Origin: DAIOEK01 sp963708715
Lineage (GTDB): Bacteria > Chloroflexota > Anaerolineae > Anaerolineales > Anaerolineaceae
DNA: 64,000 nucleotides
Assembly (NCBI GenBank): GCA_963708715.1
Contig: CAVPSU010000001.1
Span: forward strand, 1,674,001-1,738,000
Direction: 5' to 3'
A program made the position numbers and the translations under genes. Below the pieces are notes generated by a model that did no database searches, was not told the DNA's origin, and saw nothing but the letters and a program-made list of their open reading frames with translations. Shown here piece after piece: positions 9,270 through 17,503 of this stretch (positions within the stretch are counted from its first letter, which is position 1; each line of letters starts with the position of its first letter).

Positions 9270-10465
9270 AGCCCCCAGTTCTGCTCGCTTTAACCAGCCA
9301 TGGAAACGCACCTTACTTGATGGTCACCCGTCTGGCGCGAGCGCTCGGGAATGTTCAGGTTGTGATCCCGGATTATTACGGTGATCCGCAACGAAAGATC
9401 CTGATGGAAGAAATGCCCGGTTGTGAATCGCAGGTCTATCTCTCGCGTGAACTCGGTGAGTTGTTATCTCCCCTCCTGTTGGAGGGAGAAAGTGGAAAAT
9501 CCTTCTCTGAATTCGGAGAAAACCTGGCTGATCCTGCAAATCCAAAAAGCATCACTGCCATTGAAAATTCATTGGGGGCGTTGCTTCGGAATGGCTTTGC
9601 TGCAATTAGCATGGATGGAAGATCATCCTCCCGGTTTTCCCTCTCGGATTTCGCAGGTGTTCTGAATACGACTCTACCTTTACGGGTGAATCTGCCGGTA
9701 CATGTTTTCTTTTTCACCGCCTGGATGTCAGATCTATACGGCATCCTCCCACAAGGTGATGTATCAAAGGAATCTAAGGAGGCACTGGAAAAGCTAGAAA
9801 CCTTCGCTGATCTGTGGCGACGGGTAGAATCCACGTATTCTCATTCATTCATCCCGCGCATACATGCCTTGAGTTATCGCAAAGACAAGATCAAAGGTGT
9901 CATCCATACCCCACCTCTGGCATTCAAACGGCCTATCGTGAATAAGCTACAGCAAAAATCGATATTATTTATTCCTTCCGGCACAAGAACGGATGTTCAT
10001 TCGTTGAATCGTTTGGCAAAGCAATTACCTGAGAGATACCATCGACTTGTTTTGGGTCATCTGCGAAACCATGGAGATTTTTCAGCCGAGCAATTCTCGC
10101 GGGTGAATGGCTCCGTATTTGGGGATACTAACTTATCCGGTGTGGTTGCCCGCGGAGGTTGGGGAACTATCTGGGAATGTCTTGCGAATATTAAACCTCT
10201 GGCGGTATCGCGCATGACATATGCCGAAGACCCAGAGATGGGTCATACCCAGGTGACACTGGAAAAGGTCGGATTGGGTCTGGTAGTGGACGGATCGATC
10301 TTACCATTTTTGGAACCTGATCGACTTCAACAAATTTCTCAATCCATCCAGCAGGTTCGGGAAGAAGACAAACAGATATTTGGTTCCTGGGCGGATGATG
10401 GAATCGGATTTATCGCGCATACCCTGCGCAGCCTTTTACCTAACTGGATGCCCAATGCATCTTGA
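9266..10465 (+). CDS. Putative GT-B-fold glycosyltransferase
   Basis: The protein is soluble, 399 aa. The first residues (PPVLLALTSHGNAPYLMVTRL) look like the N-terminal Rossmann half of a GT-B enzyme acting on membrane-attached acceptors. The C-terminal half holds ARGGWGTIWECLA followed by KPLAV, a GT1/GT28-like donor-site signature in which an early Gly-rich loop and a Glu contact the nucleotide sugar. It overlaps the regulator by 4 bp and is followed 13 bp later by GDP-fucose synthase, so GDP-fucose is a possible donor. I do not recognise the exact family; a UDP-glycosyltransferase-like or epimerase-like fold remains possible. Confidence 0.65.
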   Translation: MKPPVLLALTSHGNAPYLMVTRLARALGNVQVVIPDYYGDPQRKILMEEMPGCESQVYLSRELGELLSPLLLEGESGKSFSEFGENLADPANPKSITAIENSLGALLRNGFAAISMDGRSSSRFSLSDFAGVLNTTLPLRVNLPVHVFFFTAWMSDLYGILPQGDVSKESKEALEKLETFADLWRRVESTYSHSFIPRIHALSYRKDKIKGVIHTPPLAFKRPIVNKLQQKSILFIPSGTRTDVHSLNRLAKQLPERYHRLVLGHLRNHGDFSAEQFSRVNGSVFGDTNLSGVVARGGWGTIWECLANIKPLAVSRMTYAEDPEMGHTQVTLEKVGLGLVVDGSILPFLEPDRLQQISQSIQQVREEDKQIFGSWADDGIGFIAHTLRSLLPNWMPNAS

Positions 10466-10478
10466 AGGAGGATAAATA

Positions 10479-11420
10479 ATGGACGGATCATTCTGGAATG
10501 AGAAGAAGATCTGTATTACAGGTGGAGCCGGATTCCTTGGTCATCATCTGGTTGAGAATATCAAACGCCGAGGTGCAACGGATATCTTCATTCCAACCAT
10601 AGAAAAATATGATCTCGTCCGGCAAAATGATATCCTGCGGATGCTTGATGACAGCCGCCCGGATGTGATCATCCATCTGGCTGCGCATGTGGGCGGGATC
10701 GGCGCTAATCGCGAACATCCTGCCGAATTCTTCTATGATAACCTGATGATGGGTGTGCAATTGATGCACGAAGCCTGGAAGAAGGGCGTCGAAAAATTCG
10801 TGGCGATCGGAACCGTTTGTGCGTATCCGAAGTTCACGCCTGTCCCCTTCCGCGAAGACGATATCTGGAATGGCTACCCGGAAGAGACCAATGCCCCCTA
10901 TGGTCTGGCGAAGAAAATGTTGCTGGTACAGGCACAATCCTATCGGCAGCAGTACGGCTATAATGCGCTTTTCCTGATTCCGGTTAATCTCTATGGACCA
11001 CGCGATAACTTTCGTCCAGAAAGCTCGCATGTGATCCCGGCGCTAATCAAGAAATGCGTGGAAGCAAAGGAAGCCGGTGCGAAGGAAGTCGTTATCTGGG
11101 GCGACGGCAGCCCGACCCGTGAATTTATTTACGTCGAAGATGCTGCGGAAGGCATCGCGGCAGCAACCGAAAAATACAATAGCTCCGAGCCGGTCAACAT
11201 TGGCTCCGGCAATGAGATCAGCATCAAAGACCTGGCGAATCTGATCGCCCGATTAACCGGATTTGATGGGAACCTGGTGTTTGATACCAGTAAACCGAAC
11301 GGCCAGCCGAGGCGTGGATTGGATGTATCCCGGGCAGAGGAGCTATTTGGGTTTCACGCCAAGATGAGCTTCGAAGAAGGTCTGCGAAAGACGATCGAAT
11401 GGTATACGGATAATCGATAA
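10479..11420 (+). CDS. fcl: GDP-L-fucose synthase
   Basis: An extended SDR that epimerises and reduces GDP-4-keto-6-deoxymannose to GDP-L-fucose. GGAGFLG binds NADP near the N-terminus; HLAAHVGGIGANREHPAEF and GTVCAYPKFTPVPF are family hallmarks; the catalytic Tyr141 and Lys145 sit in YGLAK; NLYGPRDNF and GDGSPTREFIYVED follow. Length 313 aa is normal. A strong AGGAGG precedes the start. The partner enzyme GDP-mannose 4,6-dehydratase (gmd) is not in this window and must be elsewhere if GDP-fucose is made. Confidence 0.93.
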   Translation: MDGSFWNEKKICITGGAGFLGHHLVENIKRRGATDIFIPTIEKYDLVRQNDILRMLDDSRPDVIIHLAAHVGGIGANREHPAEFFYDNLMMGVQLMHEAWKKGVEKFVAIGTVCAYPKFTPVPFREDDIWNGYPEETNAPYGLAKKMLLVQAQSYRQQYGYNALFLIPVNLYGPRDNFRPESSHVIPALIKKCVEAKEAGAKEVVIWGDGSPTREFIYVEDAAEGIAAATEKYNSSEPVNIGSGNEISIKDLANLIARLTGFDGNLVFDTSKPNGQPRRGLDVSRAEELFGFHAKMSFEEGLRKTIEWYTDNR

Positions 11421-11429
11421 AAGACCTTT

Positions 11430-11457
11430 ACCGCAAAGGGCGCAAAGAACGCAAAGA
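11430..11457 (+). repeat. Left arm of 28-bp inverted repeat flanking the GxxExxY gene
   Basis: Three spaced copies of the unit GCAAAG form this arm. Its reverse complement matches 11872-11899 at 26 of 28 positions. It starts 9 bp after the fcl stop codon. In RNA the two arms could pair and loop out the whole interrupted gene. Confidence 0.75.
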
Positions 11458-11494
11458 AATACTTTTTGAGAAATCCTTGTGAGGAATATCATCA

Positions 11495-11871
11495 ATGGAC
11501 GAAAATGAACTTTCTAAACAAATAATTGGTTGTGCAATAGAGGTTCATAAACAATTAGGACCAGGACTATTGGAATCAACCTACGAACAATGTCTGTCGT
11601 ATGAATTGTCACAAAAGAGCATTCCATTTCAACGTCAGATGGCAATGCCTATCCGGTTAAAGACCAATTAGTAGATTGCGGGTATCGTCTTGATATGGTG
11701 GTGAATGAAAAAGTAATTATTGAATTAAAAGAGGAGAAAGAGATATTGCCGATCCATGAAGCTCAATTGCTTACCTACTTAAAGCTCTCAAATATGAAAC
11801 TGGGTATATTGTTAAATTTTAATGTGATAGCCATGAAACATGGAATACGGAGAATCGTTAACCAATTGTAA
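11495..11871 (+). pseudogene. GxxExxY protein gene, interrupted by a frameshift
   Basis: From the ATG at 11495 the frame reads a 58-residue protein with GCAIEVHKQLGPGLLESTYE, the defining GxxExxY region, and stops at 11669-11671. Shifting by one base near 11657 restores the second half (KDQLVDCGYRLDMVV, then IIELK, ILPIHEAQLLTYLKLS, KLGILLNFN) up to a stop at 11869-11871. Together they make one normal family member of about 125 aa, so a single base is missing or miscalled in CGGTTAAAG. GxxExxY proteins are small, widespread and of unproven function; the D/E-x-K-like IELK has led to suggestions of a nuclease-like fold. It sits between fcl and wzm, flanked by inverted repeats, as if inserted into the operon. 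Confidence 0.85.
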
Positions 11872-11899
11872 TCTTTGCGTTCTTTGCGAACTTTGCGGT
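11872..11899 (-). repeat. Right arm of 28-bp inverted repeat flanking the GxxExxY gene
   Basis: This arm begins at the base after the GxxExxY stop and ends 13 bp before the wzm start codon. It contains CTTTGCG units and is the reverse complement of 11430-11457 with two mismatches. No convincing target-site duplication is visible outside the arms. Confidence 0.75.
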
Positions 11900-11912
11900 T
11901 GATAGGATCATT

Positions 11913-12740
11913 ATGAATGACGAATTGACAATCATCAAACCTTCAAGCGGATGGGTGGCGCTGAACCTGCGCGACCTTTGGAAGTATCGTGAACTGATCT
12001 ACTTCCTGGTCTGGCGGGATATCAAAGTACGTTACAAGCAGGCTGCCCTGGGTGTCGCCTGGGCGATCCTGCAGCCGATCCTGACCATGGTCATTTTCAG
12101 CGTCATCTTTGGCAAGTTCGGCAAGCTGCCGACCGACAACCAAATTCCCTACCCGCTGTTCACCTTCGCTGCCTTATTGCCCTGGCAGCTCTTCGCCAAT
12201 GCCCTGCAACGGGCAGGCACCAGCCTGGTAGGATCCGCTCACTTGATCACCAAGATCTACTTCCCGCGCCTGGTCATCCCCATCTCGGCGGTCGGCGGTG
12301 GTTTGATTGATTTTGGCATCTCGTTGGTGATTCTGATCCTCATGATGATCTACTATAAGGTCTATCCCACCTGGAATGTGTTATGGATCATTCCCTTCCT
12401 GTTATTGACCCTCATCACTGCCCTGGCAGTGGGATTATGGCTCTCAGCCTTGAATGTACGTTACCGTGATGTGCAGCAGATGATTCCATTCCTCATCCAG
12501 GCGTGGATGTTTGCTTCCCCGGTGGCATACTCAGCACGAATCATTACCGACCGAACCTGGCAGCTCATTTACGGTCTCAACCCTCTGGCAGGGATCATTC
12601 AGGGATTTCGCTGGTCATTGCTAGGCGGAACACCGCCCGGTGAATTGATGTGGATTTCCTCCACGGTGATGGTTCTTCTGTTGATCTCCGGTCTATATTA
12701 CTTCAGGCGGATGGAAAAAACCTTCGCCGATACGGTGTAA
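11913..12740 (+). CDS. wzm: ABC-2 type polysaccharide exporter, permease subunit
   Basis: A 275-residue inner-membrane protein with about six helices. The amphipathic N-terminal region (LRDLWKYRELIYFLVWRDIK followed by VRYKQ) and the helix-rich core with LGVAWAILQP are typical of Wzm/TagG/RfbD permeases, which move a complete lipid-linked polysaccharide across the inner membrane. It is followed 2 bp later by the matching ATPase. A weak AGGA precedes the ATG. Its upstream region carries the right arm of the GxxExxY repeat, which may have separated it from the promoter of the fcl operon. Confidence 0.92.
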   Translation: MNDELTIIKPSSGWVALNLRDLWKYRELIYFLVWRDIKVRYKQAALGVAWAILQPILTMVIFSVIFGKFGKLPTDNQIPYPLFTFAALLPWQLFANALQRAGTSLVGSAHLITKIYFPRLVIPISAVGGGLIDFGISLVILILMMIYYKVYPTWNVLWIIPFLLLTLITALAVGLWLSALNVRYRDVQQMIPFLIQAWMFASPVAYSARIITDRTWQLIYGLNPLAGIIQGFRWSLLGGTPPGELMWISSTVMVLLLISGLYYFRRMEKTFADTV

Positions 12741-12742
12741 CT

Positions 12743-14035
12743 ATGAGTGATCTAGCCATCCACGTTGAAAACCTTGGGAAACGCTATCAGTTGGGCGCGT
12801 TGGGAACGAATTATCGCACCCTGCGCGATAGCCTGGTGGACACCTTTACTGCCACCACGCAGGCGTTGCTCCATGCCGGCGAGAAAAACAACCAACTGGA
12901 AAAGCAAGAAGATAATCGCTTCTGGGCATTGAAGGACATCAATTTCGATGTTCATCATGGTCAGGTGCTTGGTGTCATTGGTCGCAATGGCGCCGGGAAG
13001 AGCACTCTGCTTAAGATCCTTTCCCGGGTGACAGAACCAACCGAAGGGAAAGCCGAGATCCATGGTCGGGTCGGATCCCTTCTTGAAGTGGGCACGGGCT
13101 TTCATCCTGAATTGACCGGAAGGGAAAACATTTTCCTGAATGGCGCAATTCTCGGTATGAAGAAAACCGAGATCGCCCGCAAATTTGATGAAATTGTTGC
13201 CTTTTCGGAGGTGGAAAAATTCATCGACACCCCAGTCAAACGTTATTCCAGTGGTATGTACTTGCGCCTGGCTTTTGCCGTGGCAGCCCACCTGGAACCG
13301 GAAATCCTGGTGGTGGATGAGGTCCTGGCGGTTGGTGACGCCGACTTCCAGCGCAAGTGCATGGGCAAAATGAGCGATGTCGCCCAACAGGGTAGAACAG
13401 TCCTATTCGTCAGCCACAACATGAGCGCTATCCTGCGCCTGACCGAAGAAACGTTGGTGCTTGAAAAGGGTCACCTGGTTATGCGGGCTCCCACCCAACA
13501 AGCCGTTGATTATTATCTCTCGTCTGGTTTCTCCCGCCAGGGCGAAAGAACATGGACAGTTGATGAGATCCCCGCTGATGCCGCTCCATTCAAGCCGGTT
13601 GCCCTACGGATTGTGGATACTCGGGGAAAGACAGTCAATACGATCCGTTCAACTGAACCATTCCAGGTGGAAATGGAATACGACCTCGCCCAGCCGGTGA
13701 CCGGCTTGCGGGTTGGGCTGTACTTCCAGACGACTCGGGGTGAGCACATTTTCACGACCTTCGATACCGATGATCCGGTAAAATTCGAAGCCATGACTTC
13801 CCGCCAGGCTGGCCGGTATACGAGCCGGTGTGTCATACCGGCAGATACGTTCAACGAAGGTCGATTTGTGATCGGGGTGAATGCCAGTTCGTATCGGATC
13901 AAACGTTACTTCCAGGATGAACAGGCAATTCTCTTTGCAGTGGATGCCACTGGCGCTCCCGGCACCCATTGGAGCGAGCCGCGTATGGGTCCTCTCCGTC
14001 CGAAGTTGGACTGGCACATCGAGGAACGCCGATGA
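12743..14035 (+). CDS. wzt: ABC polysaccharide exporter, ATPase with C-terminal Wzt-type domain
   Basis: The first 250 residues are an ABC ATPase: Walker A GRNGAGKST (80-88), signature YSSGMYLRLAFAVA, and Walker B EILVVDEVLAVGD. Residues from about 260 to 430 form a beta-rich extension as in Wzt proteins of O9a-type systems, where it binds the modified end of the finished glycan before export. This suggests the glycan carries a terminal cap recognised here. An upstream opening at 12650 overlaps wzm and is not family-like; the ATG at 12743 is correct. Its stop overlaps the next start (ATGA). Confidence 0.93.
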   Translation: MSDLAIHVENLGKRYQLGALGTNYRTLRDSLVDTFTATTQALLHAGEKNNQLEKQEDNRFWALKDINFDVHHGQVLGVIGRNGAGKSTLLKILSRVTEPTEGKAEIHGRVGSLLEVGTGFHPELTGRENIFLNGAILGMKKTEIARKFDEIVAFSEVEKFIDTPVKRYSSGMYLRLAFAVAAHLEPEILVVDEVLAVGDADFQRKCMGKMSDVAQQGRTVLFVSHNMSAILRLTEETLVLEKGHLVMRAPTQQAVDYYLSSGFSRQGERTWTVDEIPADAAPFKPVALRIVDTRGKTVNTIRSTEPFQVEMEYDLAQPVTGLRVGLYFQTTRGEHIFTTFDTDDPVKFEAMTSRQAGRYTSRCVIPADTFNEGRFVIGVNASSYRIKRYFQDEQAILFAVDATGAPGTHWSEPRMGPLRPKLDWHIEERR

Positions 14036-15618
14036 ACAAAGGCGCAGTCGAATCTTTCAAGAACCTGCTTGGTGAGATTCCATACACCGCCGAGTTGTAT
14101 TATCTGCTCCGCCAGAAAGACAAACCGATCGCCTCGCGTTTCTCGCTGATCAACCTGCAGAAGAATCTGCCGGAATTGGTAATGCAGACCAGTGAGTTTG
14201 CAGGGAAAGCACCAGTAGGGAAAAAAGTCCTCTTCTTCGCCACCCTGCATTACTGGATCGAACAAACCGCTCTTCTCGGGCTAACCCTCGCCGGACAAGG
14301 ACACAAATGCCACCTGGCGTATCTGCCTTACTCCGACTGGCAGAAACCGATCAATCGTTTCGACTTGCGTCGCCAGGATATCTACGCCCGGTTGACCCTG
14401 GAAAAAGCCCTCCCTTACGTCAGACCCATCCCATTATTGGGATACAAGAACAGCCAAATGTTACCCGGATCTTTGTTGAAGGAGATCGAGACTGTCAGTT
14501 ACTATGATGCTCAATATACCCTCCAGGTGGAGACGGTCGATCTAGACAGTGCAATATACCGAATGCGACTGGAGCGCAACCGTTTTGCTGCAGAAAAACT
14601 GCTGGCGTTATGTGATGAACTGAGACCTGACGTTGTCCTCGTCCCGAACGGTACCATCCAGGAACTGGGAGCAGCCTACCGGGTGGCGAAACATCTGGGC
14701 ATCCCGGTCAGTACCTATGAATTCAGTGACCAGACGGACCGCATCTGGCTGGCTCAAAACAGCGAGATCATGCGCCAGGAAACGGATGAACTGTGGAAAG
14801 CGCGAAAAGAAATTCCATTGACCTCGGAACAGCAGGAGCAAATTCAGTCCCTCTACCAGGCAAAAGTCCAGGGCGATACCTGGAAAAACTTCGTCCGCCA
14901 CTGGCAATCCTCACCCCGTAAGGGCGGCAGCGAAGTGGCGAGGACCCTGGGATTAGATGACCGTCCCGTGGTATTGTTAGCCACCAATGTGTTGGGTGAC
15001 AGCCTGACCCTAGGCAGGCAGGTCTTCAGCAAGACTATGGCTGAATGGATCGAACGCAGCGTGGATTATTTCAGTAGACGACCAGACGTCCAGCTCGTGA
15101 TTCGCATTCACCCGGGGGAGATATTGACGCATGGACCGTCGATGGTGGATGTCGTTCAGAAAGTTCTCCCGGAATTGCCGGAGAATATTCACCTGGTGGG
15201 TCCGCGGGAAATGATCAACACATACGACATTATCGAAATTGCTGATCTTGGTTTGGTGTATACCACTACGACCGGAATGGAAATGGCTATGACCGGCGTC
15301 CCGGTGATCGTAGCTGGGATCACACATTACAAAGGCAATGGCTTTACCTACGATCCACAGACATATAAAGAATACGTTGCACTCCTTGATGAGATGTTGG
15401 AAAAACCGGAGCATTTCCGGTTAGAGCAGGCACAGATGGATCTTGCCTGGCACTATGCCTATTGTTTCTTCTTCGAATTTTCCCTGCCATTTCCCTGGCG
15501 GCTGGTGCAGATGTGGGACGATCTTAAAGATAGACCGATTTCATACGTATTGGGCGAAGGTATGGGAAAATATAGCAGTACATTCGATTATCTTACCGGT
15601 AAGCCGATAGAATGGTGA
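14032..15618 (+). CDS. Capsule-type glycosyltransferase (Kdo/KpsC-like GT-B fold)
   Basis: A soluble 528-residue protein. The middle region has PDVVLVPNGTIQELGAAY; the C-terminal half has VVLLATNVLGDS, VIRIHPGE and ADLGLVYTTTTGMEMAM, then GVPVIVAG and THYKGNGFTYDP. The HPGE and TGMEMA motifs are those of capsule-synthesis transferases of the KpsC/KpsS and related types. Direct coupling to wzt suggests it acts on the exported chain, possibly setting the linker or cap. The related frameshifted protein at 37393-39013 shares the same C-terminal architecture. The donor is unknown; CMP-linked sugars made in the locus are candidates. Confidence 0.72.
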   Translation: MNKGAVESFKNLLGEIPYTAELYYLLRQKDKPIASRFSLINLQKNLPELVMQTSEFAGKAPVGKKVLFFATLHYWIEQTALLGLTLAGQGHKCHLAYLPYSDWQKPINRFDLRRQDIYARLTLEKALPYVRPIPLLGYKNSQMLPGSLLKEIETVSYYDAQYTLQVETVDLDSAIYRMRLERNRFAAEKLLALCDELRPDVVLVPNGTIQELGAAYRVAKHLGIPVSTYEFSDQTDRIWLAQNSEIMRQETDELWKARKEIPLTSEQQEQIQSLYQAKVQGDTWKNFVRHWQSSPRKGGSEVARTLGLDDRPVVLLATNVLGDSLTLGRQVFSKTMAEWIERSVDYFSRRPDVQLVIRIHPGEILTHGPSMVDVVQKVLPELPENIHLVGPREMINTYDIIEIADLGLVYTTTTGMEMAMTGVPVIVAGITHYKGNGFTYDPQTYKEYVALLDEMLEKPEHFRLEQAQMDLAWHYAYCFFFEFSLPFPWRLVQMWDDLKDRPISYVLGEGMGKYSSTFDYLTGKPIEW

Positions 15619-15622
15619 ATCA

Positions 15623-16462
15623 ATGACGCAAAGTGATATCAAGCAGGAAGTCAGGCGATTTTACGACCAGGTGGGGTGGCAACTGGAAGCCGACGGACTA
15701 TACCAGAACGCCCATTACGAAGATCTGCGTCCGGTCTCGGCAGAATATATTCACCGTTGTCACTTGCGCGTAGGCAAATACCTGGGTGGAAAAGGAAAAT
15801 ACTTGCTCGATGCCGGCTCAGGTCCTGTGCAGTACACCGAATATATTGAATACCTTAAAGGATACACCTTCCGGGTGTGCGCTGATATATCCATCGTGGC
15901 TTTGAAGGAAGCCCGAAAGAAACTGGGAGACAGCGGCCTGTATGTGGTGTCCGATGTCGCCAATCTGCCATTCAAAGCGGATGCTTTTGAGGGGGTGATG
16001 TCGATGCATACCATCCACCACCTGCCTCGCGATGATCACAAACAAGCTTATCTCGAATTATTCCGGGTGCTGCAGGCTGGTAACACGGCGGTGGTCGTCA
16101 ACGGCTGGACAGATTCTACCCTGGTCGGGTGGTTGGATCGCTCAGTGAAAGGTTTCAACCGGCTGAAGAAACGTCTTGTCCGTGTTTTGAAAGGAAAACC
16201 TGGCGACCACCAACATCCAGCAAAAGAAAAAGGGACATTCGTGCAGAAGTACGACGCTGCGTGGTTGAAGCAGCAATTGGATGGCGCTCTTCCGTATGAA
16301 ATCCTGGTTTGGCGCAGCGCCAGCGTGCGTTTCCTGCGGACCTTTATCCATTCCTGGCTGGGCGGGAAAGCTTTCCTGCGTTTCCTATTCAACCTGGAAG
16401 AGAAGTATCCGCATTATTTTGGTGAAAATGGGCAATATCCGTTGATCCTGATCCGGAAATAA
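15623..16462 (+). CDS. SAM-dependent methyltransferase (Methyltransf_11 type)
   Basis: About 279 aa. Motif I is YLLDAGSGPVQYTEY, motif II ends ADIS, and motif IV reads GVMSMHTIHHLPRDDH. No membrane helix is seen. It lies 4 bp after the capsule-type glycosyltransferase. In ABC-dependent O-antigen systems a methyltransferase often terminates the chain and makes the end recognised by the Wzt C-terminal domain; the neighbourhood (wzm, wzt, transferase, methyltransferase) fits that arrangement, but the substrate is inferred only. Confidence 0.82.
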   Translation: MTQSDIKQEVRRFYDQVGWQLEADGLYQNAHYEDLRPVSAEYIHRCHLRVGKYLGGKGKYLLDAGSGPVQYTEYIEYLKGYTFRVCADISIVALKEARKKLGDSGLYVVSDVANLPFKADAFEGVMSMHTIHHLPRDDHKQAYLELFRVLQAGNTAVVVNGWTDSTLVGWLDRSVKGFNRLKKRLVRVLKGKPGDHQHPAKEKGTFVQKYDAAWLKQQLDGALPYEILVWRSASVRFLRTFIHSWLGGKAFLRFLFNLEEKYPHYFGENGQYPLILIRK

Positions 16463-16508
16463 TCATTTCGACCAGACAGTCGAGATTTGAGATAGAGAAG
16501 GAGTTGTC

Positions 16509-17495
16509 ATGAATTGGAGCGATAAGGTAGTTTTGGTGACCGGCGGGACTGGTTCCTTTGGCAAGAAGTTTATCGAGGTAATGTTGCGCGACTATCACCC
16601 GGAGAAGATCATTATCTATAGCCGGGATGAGCTGAAACAGCACGAAATGCGTGTCAAGGGATTCGATCATCCTTCTCTGCGTTACTTTATCGGTGATGTG
16701 CGCGACCTCGAACGGATGGTCCGTGCAATGCAGGGGGTCGATATCGTCGTCCATGCTGCAGCGTTAAAACAAGTCCCCGCCTGCGAATACAATCCGATGG
16801 AAGCCATCAAAACCAACATCATGGGCAGCAGTAACGTGATCGATGCCGCCCTGGATGCTGGCGTCGAAAAGGTAATGGCACTCAGCACAGATAAGGCAGT
16901 CAATCCGATCAACCTGTATGGCGCAACCAAACTGGCGGCTGAAAAACTCTTCGTACAATCCAATTCCTATGCTGGGAACAAACCAACCCGGTTTGCCTGC
17001 ACCCGCTACGGGAATGTGGTTGGCAGTCGCGGGAGCGTGGTACCAGTTTTCCTAAAGCAGCGTGAAACCGGTGTACTGACCGTGACTGACGAACGCATGA
17101 CCCGTTTCTGGCTGTCACTCGATCAGGGAGTGAAATTTGTCATTCATTGCATTGAGCAGATGCAGGGTGGCGAGGTCTTCGTGCCTAAGATCCCATCCAT
17201 GAACATGGCTGACCTGGCAAAGGCGATTGCGCCTGAGGCGAAAGTACAGGTGGTGGGGATACGTCCGGGAGAAAAACTGCACGAAGTGTTGATCTCTGAA
17301 GACGAAGCCAGGACCAGCGTTGAAGTAGCGGATATGTTTGTAGTTCAACCTGCTGAAGCCTTTTGGTTTGGGCGCGGCTGGGAAGACATAGGAAAAAGCC
17401 TGCCTGATGGTTTTCGGTATGCCAGCAATACCAATACAGAATGGCTGGATATCCCATCTATCAAATCAATCATTGAGACATTGGAAGTGGAGTAG
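16509..17495 (+). CDS. pseB: UDP-GlcNAc 4,6-dehydratase (5-inverting), PseB/FlaA1 type
   Basis: The short-form dehydratase with TGGTGSFG at residues 11-18, SRDELKQHEM, AAALKQVP, the catalytic STDKAVNPINLYGATK, and CTRYGNVVGSRGS. This is the PseB/FlaA1 family, which acts on UDP-GlcNAc in the first step of pseudaminic acid or UDP-L-deoxyamino sugar synthesis. A strong GAAGGAG precedes the ATG. The next two genes are an RmlD-type reductase and a NeuB-family synthase; no PseC aminotransferase follows, so the route differs from standard pseudaminate synthesis. Confidence 0.92.
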   Translation: MNWSDKVVLVTGGTGSFGKKFIEVMLRDYHPEKIIIYSRDELKQHEMRVKGFDHPSLRYFIGDVRDLERMVRAMQGVDIVVHAAALKQVPACEYNPMEAIKTNIMGSSNVIDAALDAGVEKVMALSTDKAVNPINLYGATKLAAEKLFVQSNSYAGNKPTRFACTRYGNVVGSRGSVVPVFLKQRETGVLTVTDERMTRFWLSLDQGVKFVIHCIEQMQGGEVFVPKIPSMNMADLAKAIAPEAKVQVVGIRPGEKLHEVLISEDEARTSVEVADMFVVQPAEAFWFGRGWEDIGKSLPDGFRYASNTNTEWLDIPSIKSIIETLEVE

Positions 17496-17503
17496 GAGGG
17501 GAG

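Noticed and set aside
12752..13387. A 211-residue reverse frame inside wzt
   Set aside because: Antisense to the ABC ATPase motifs; no start signal or domain.
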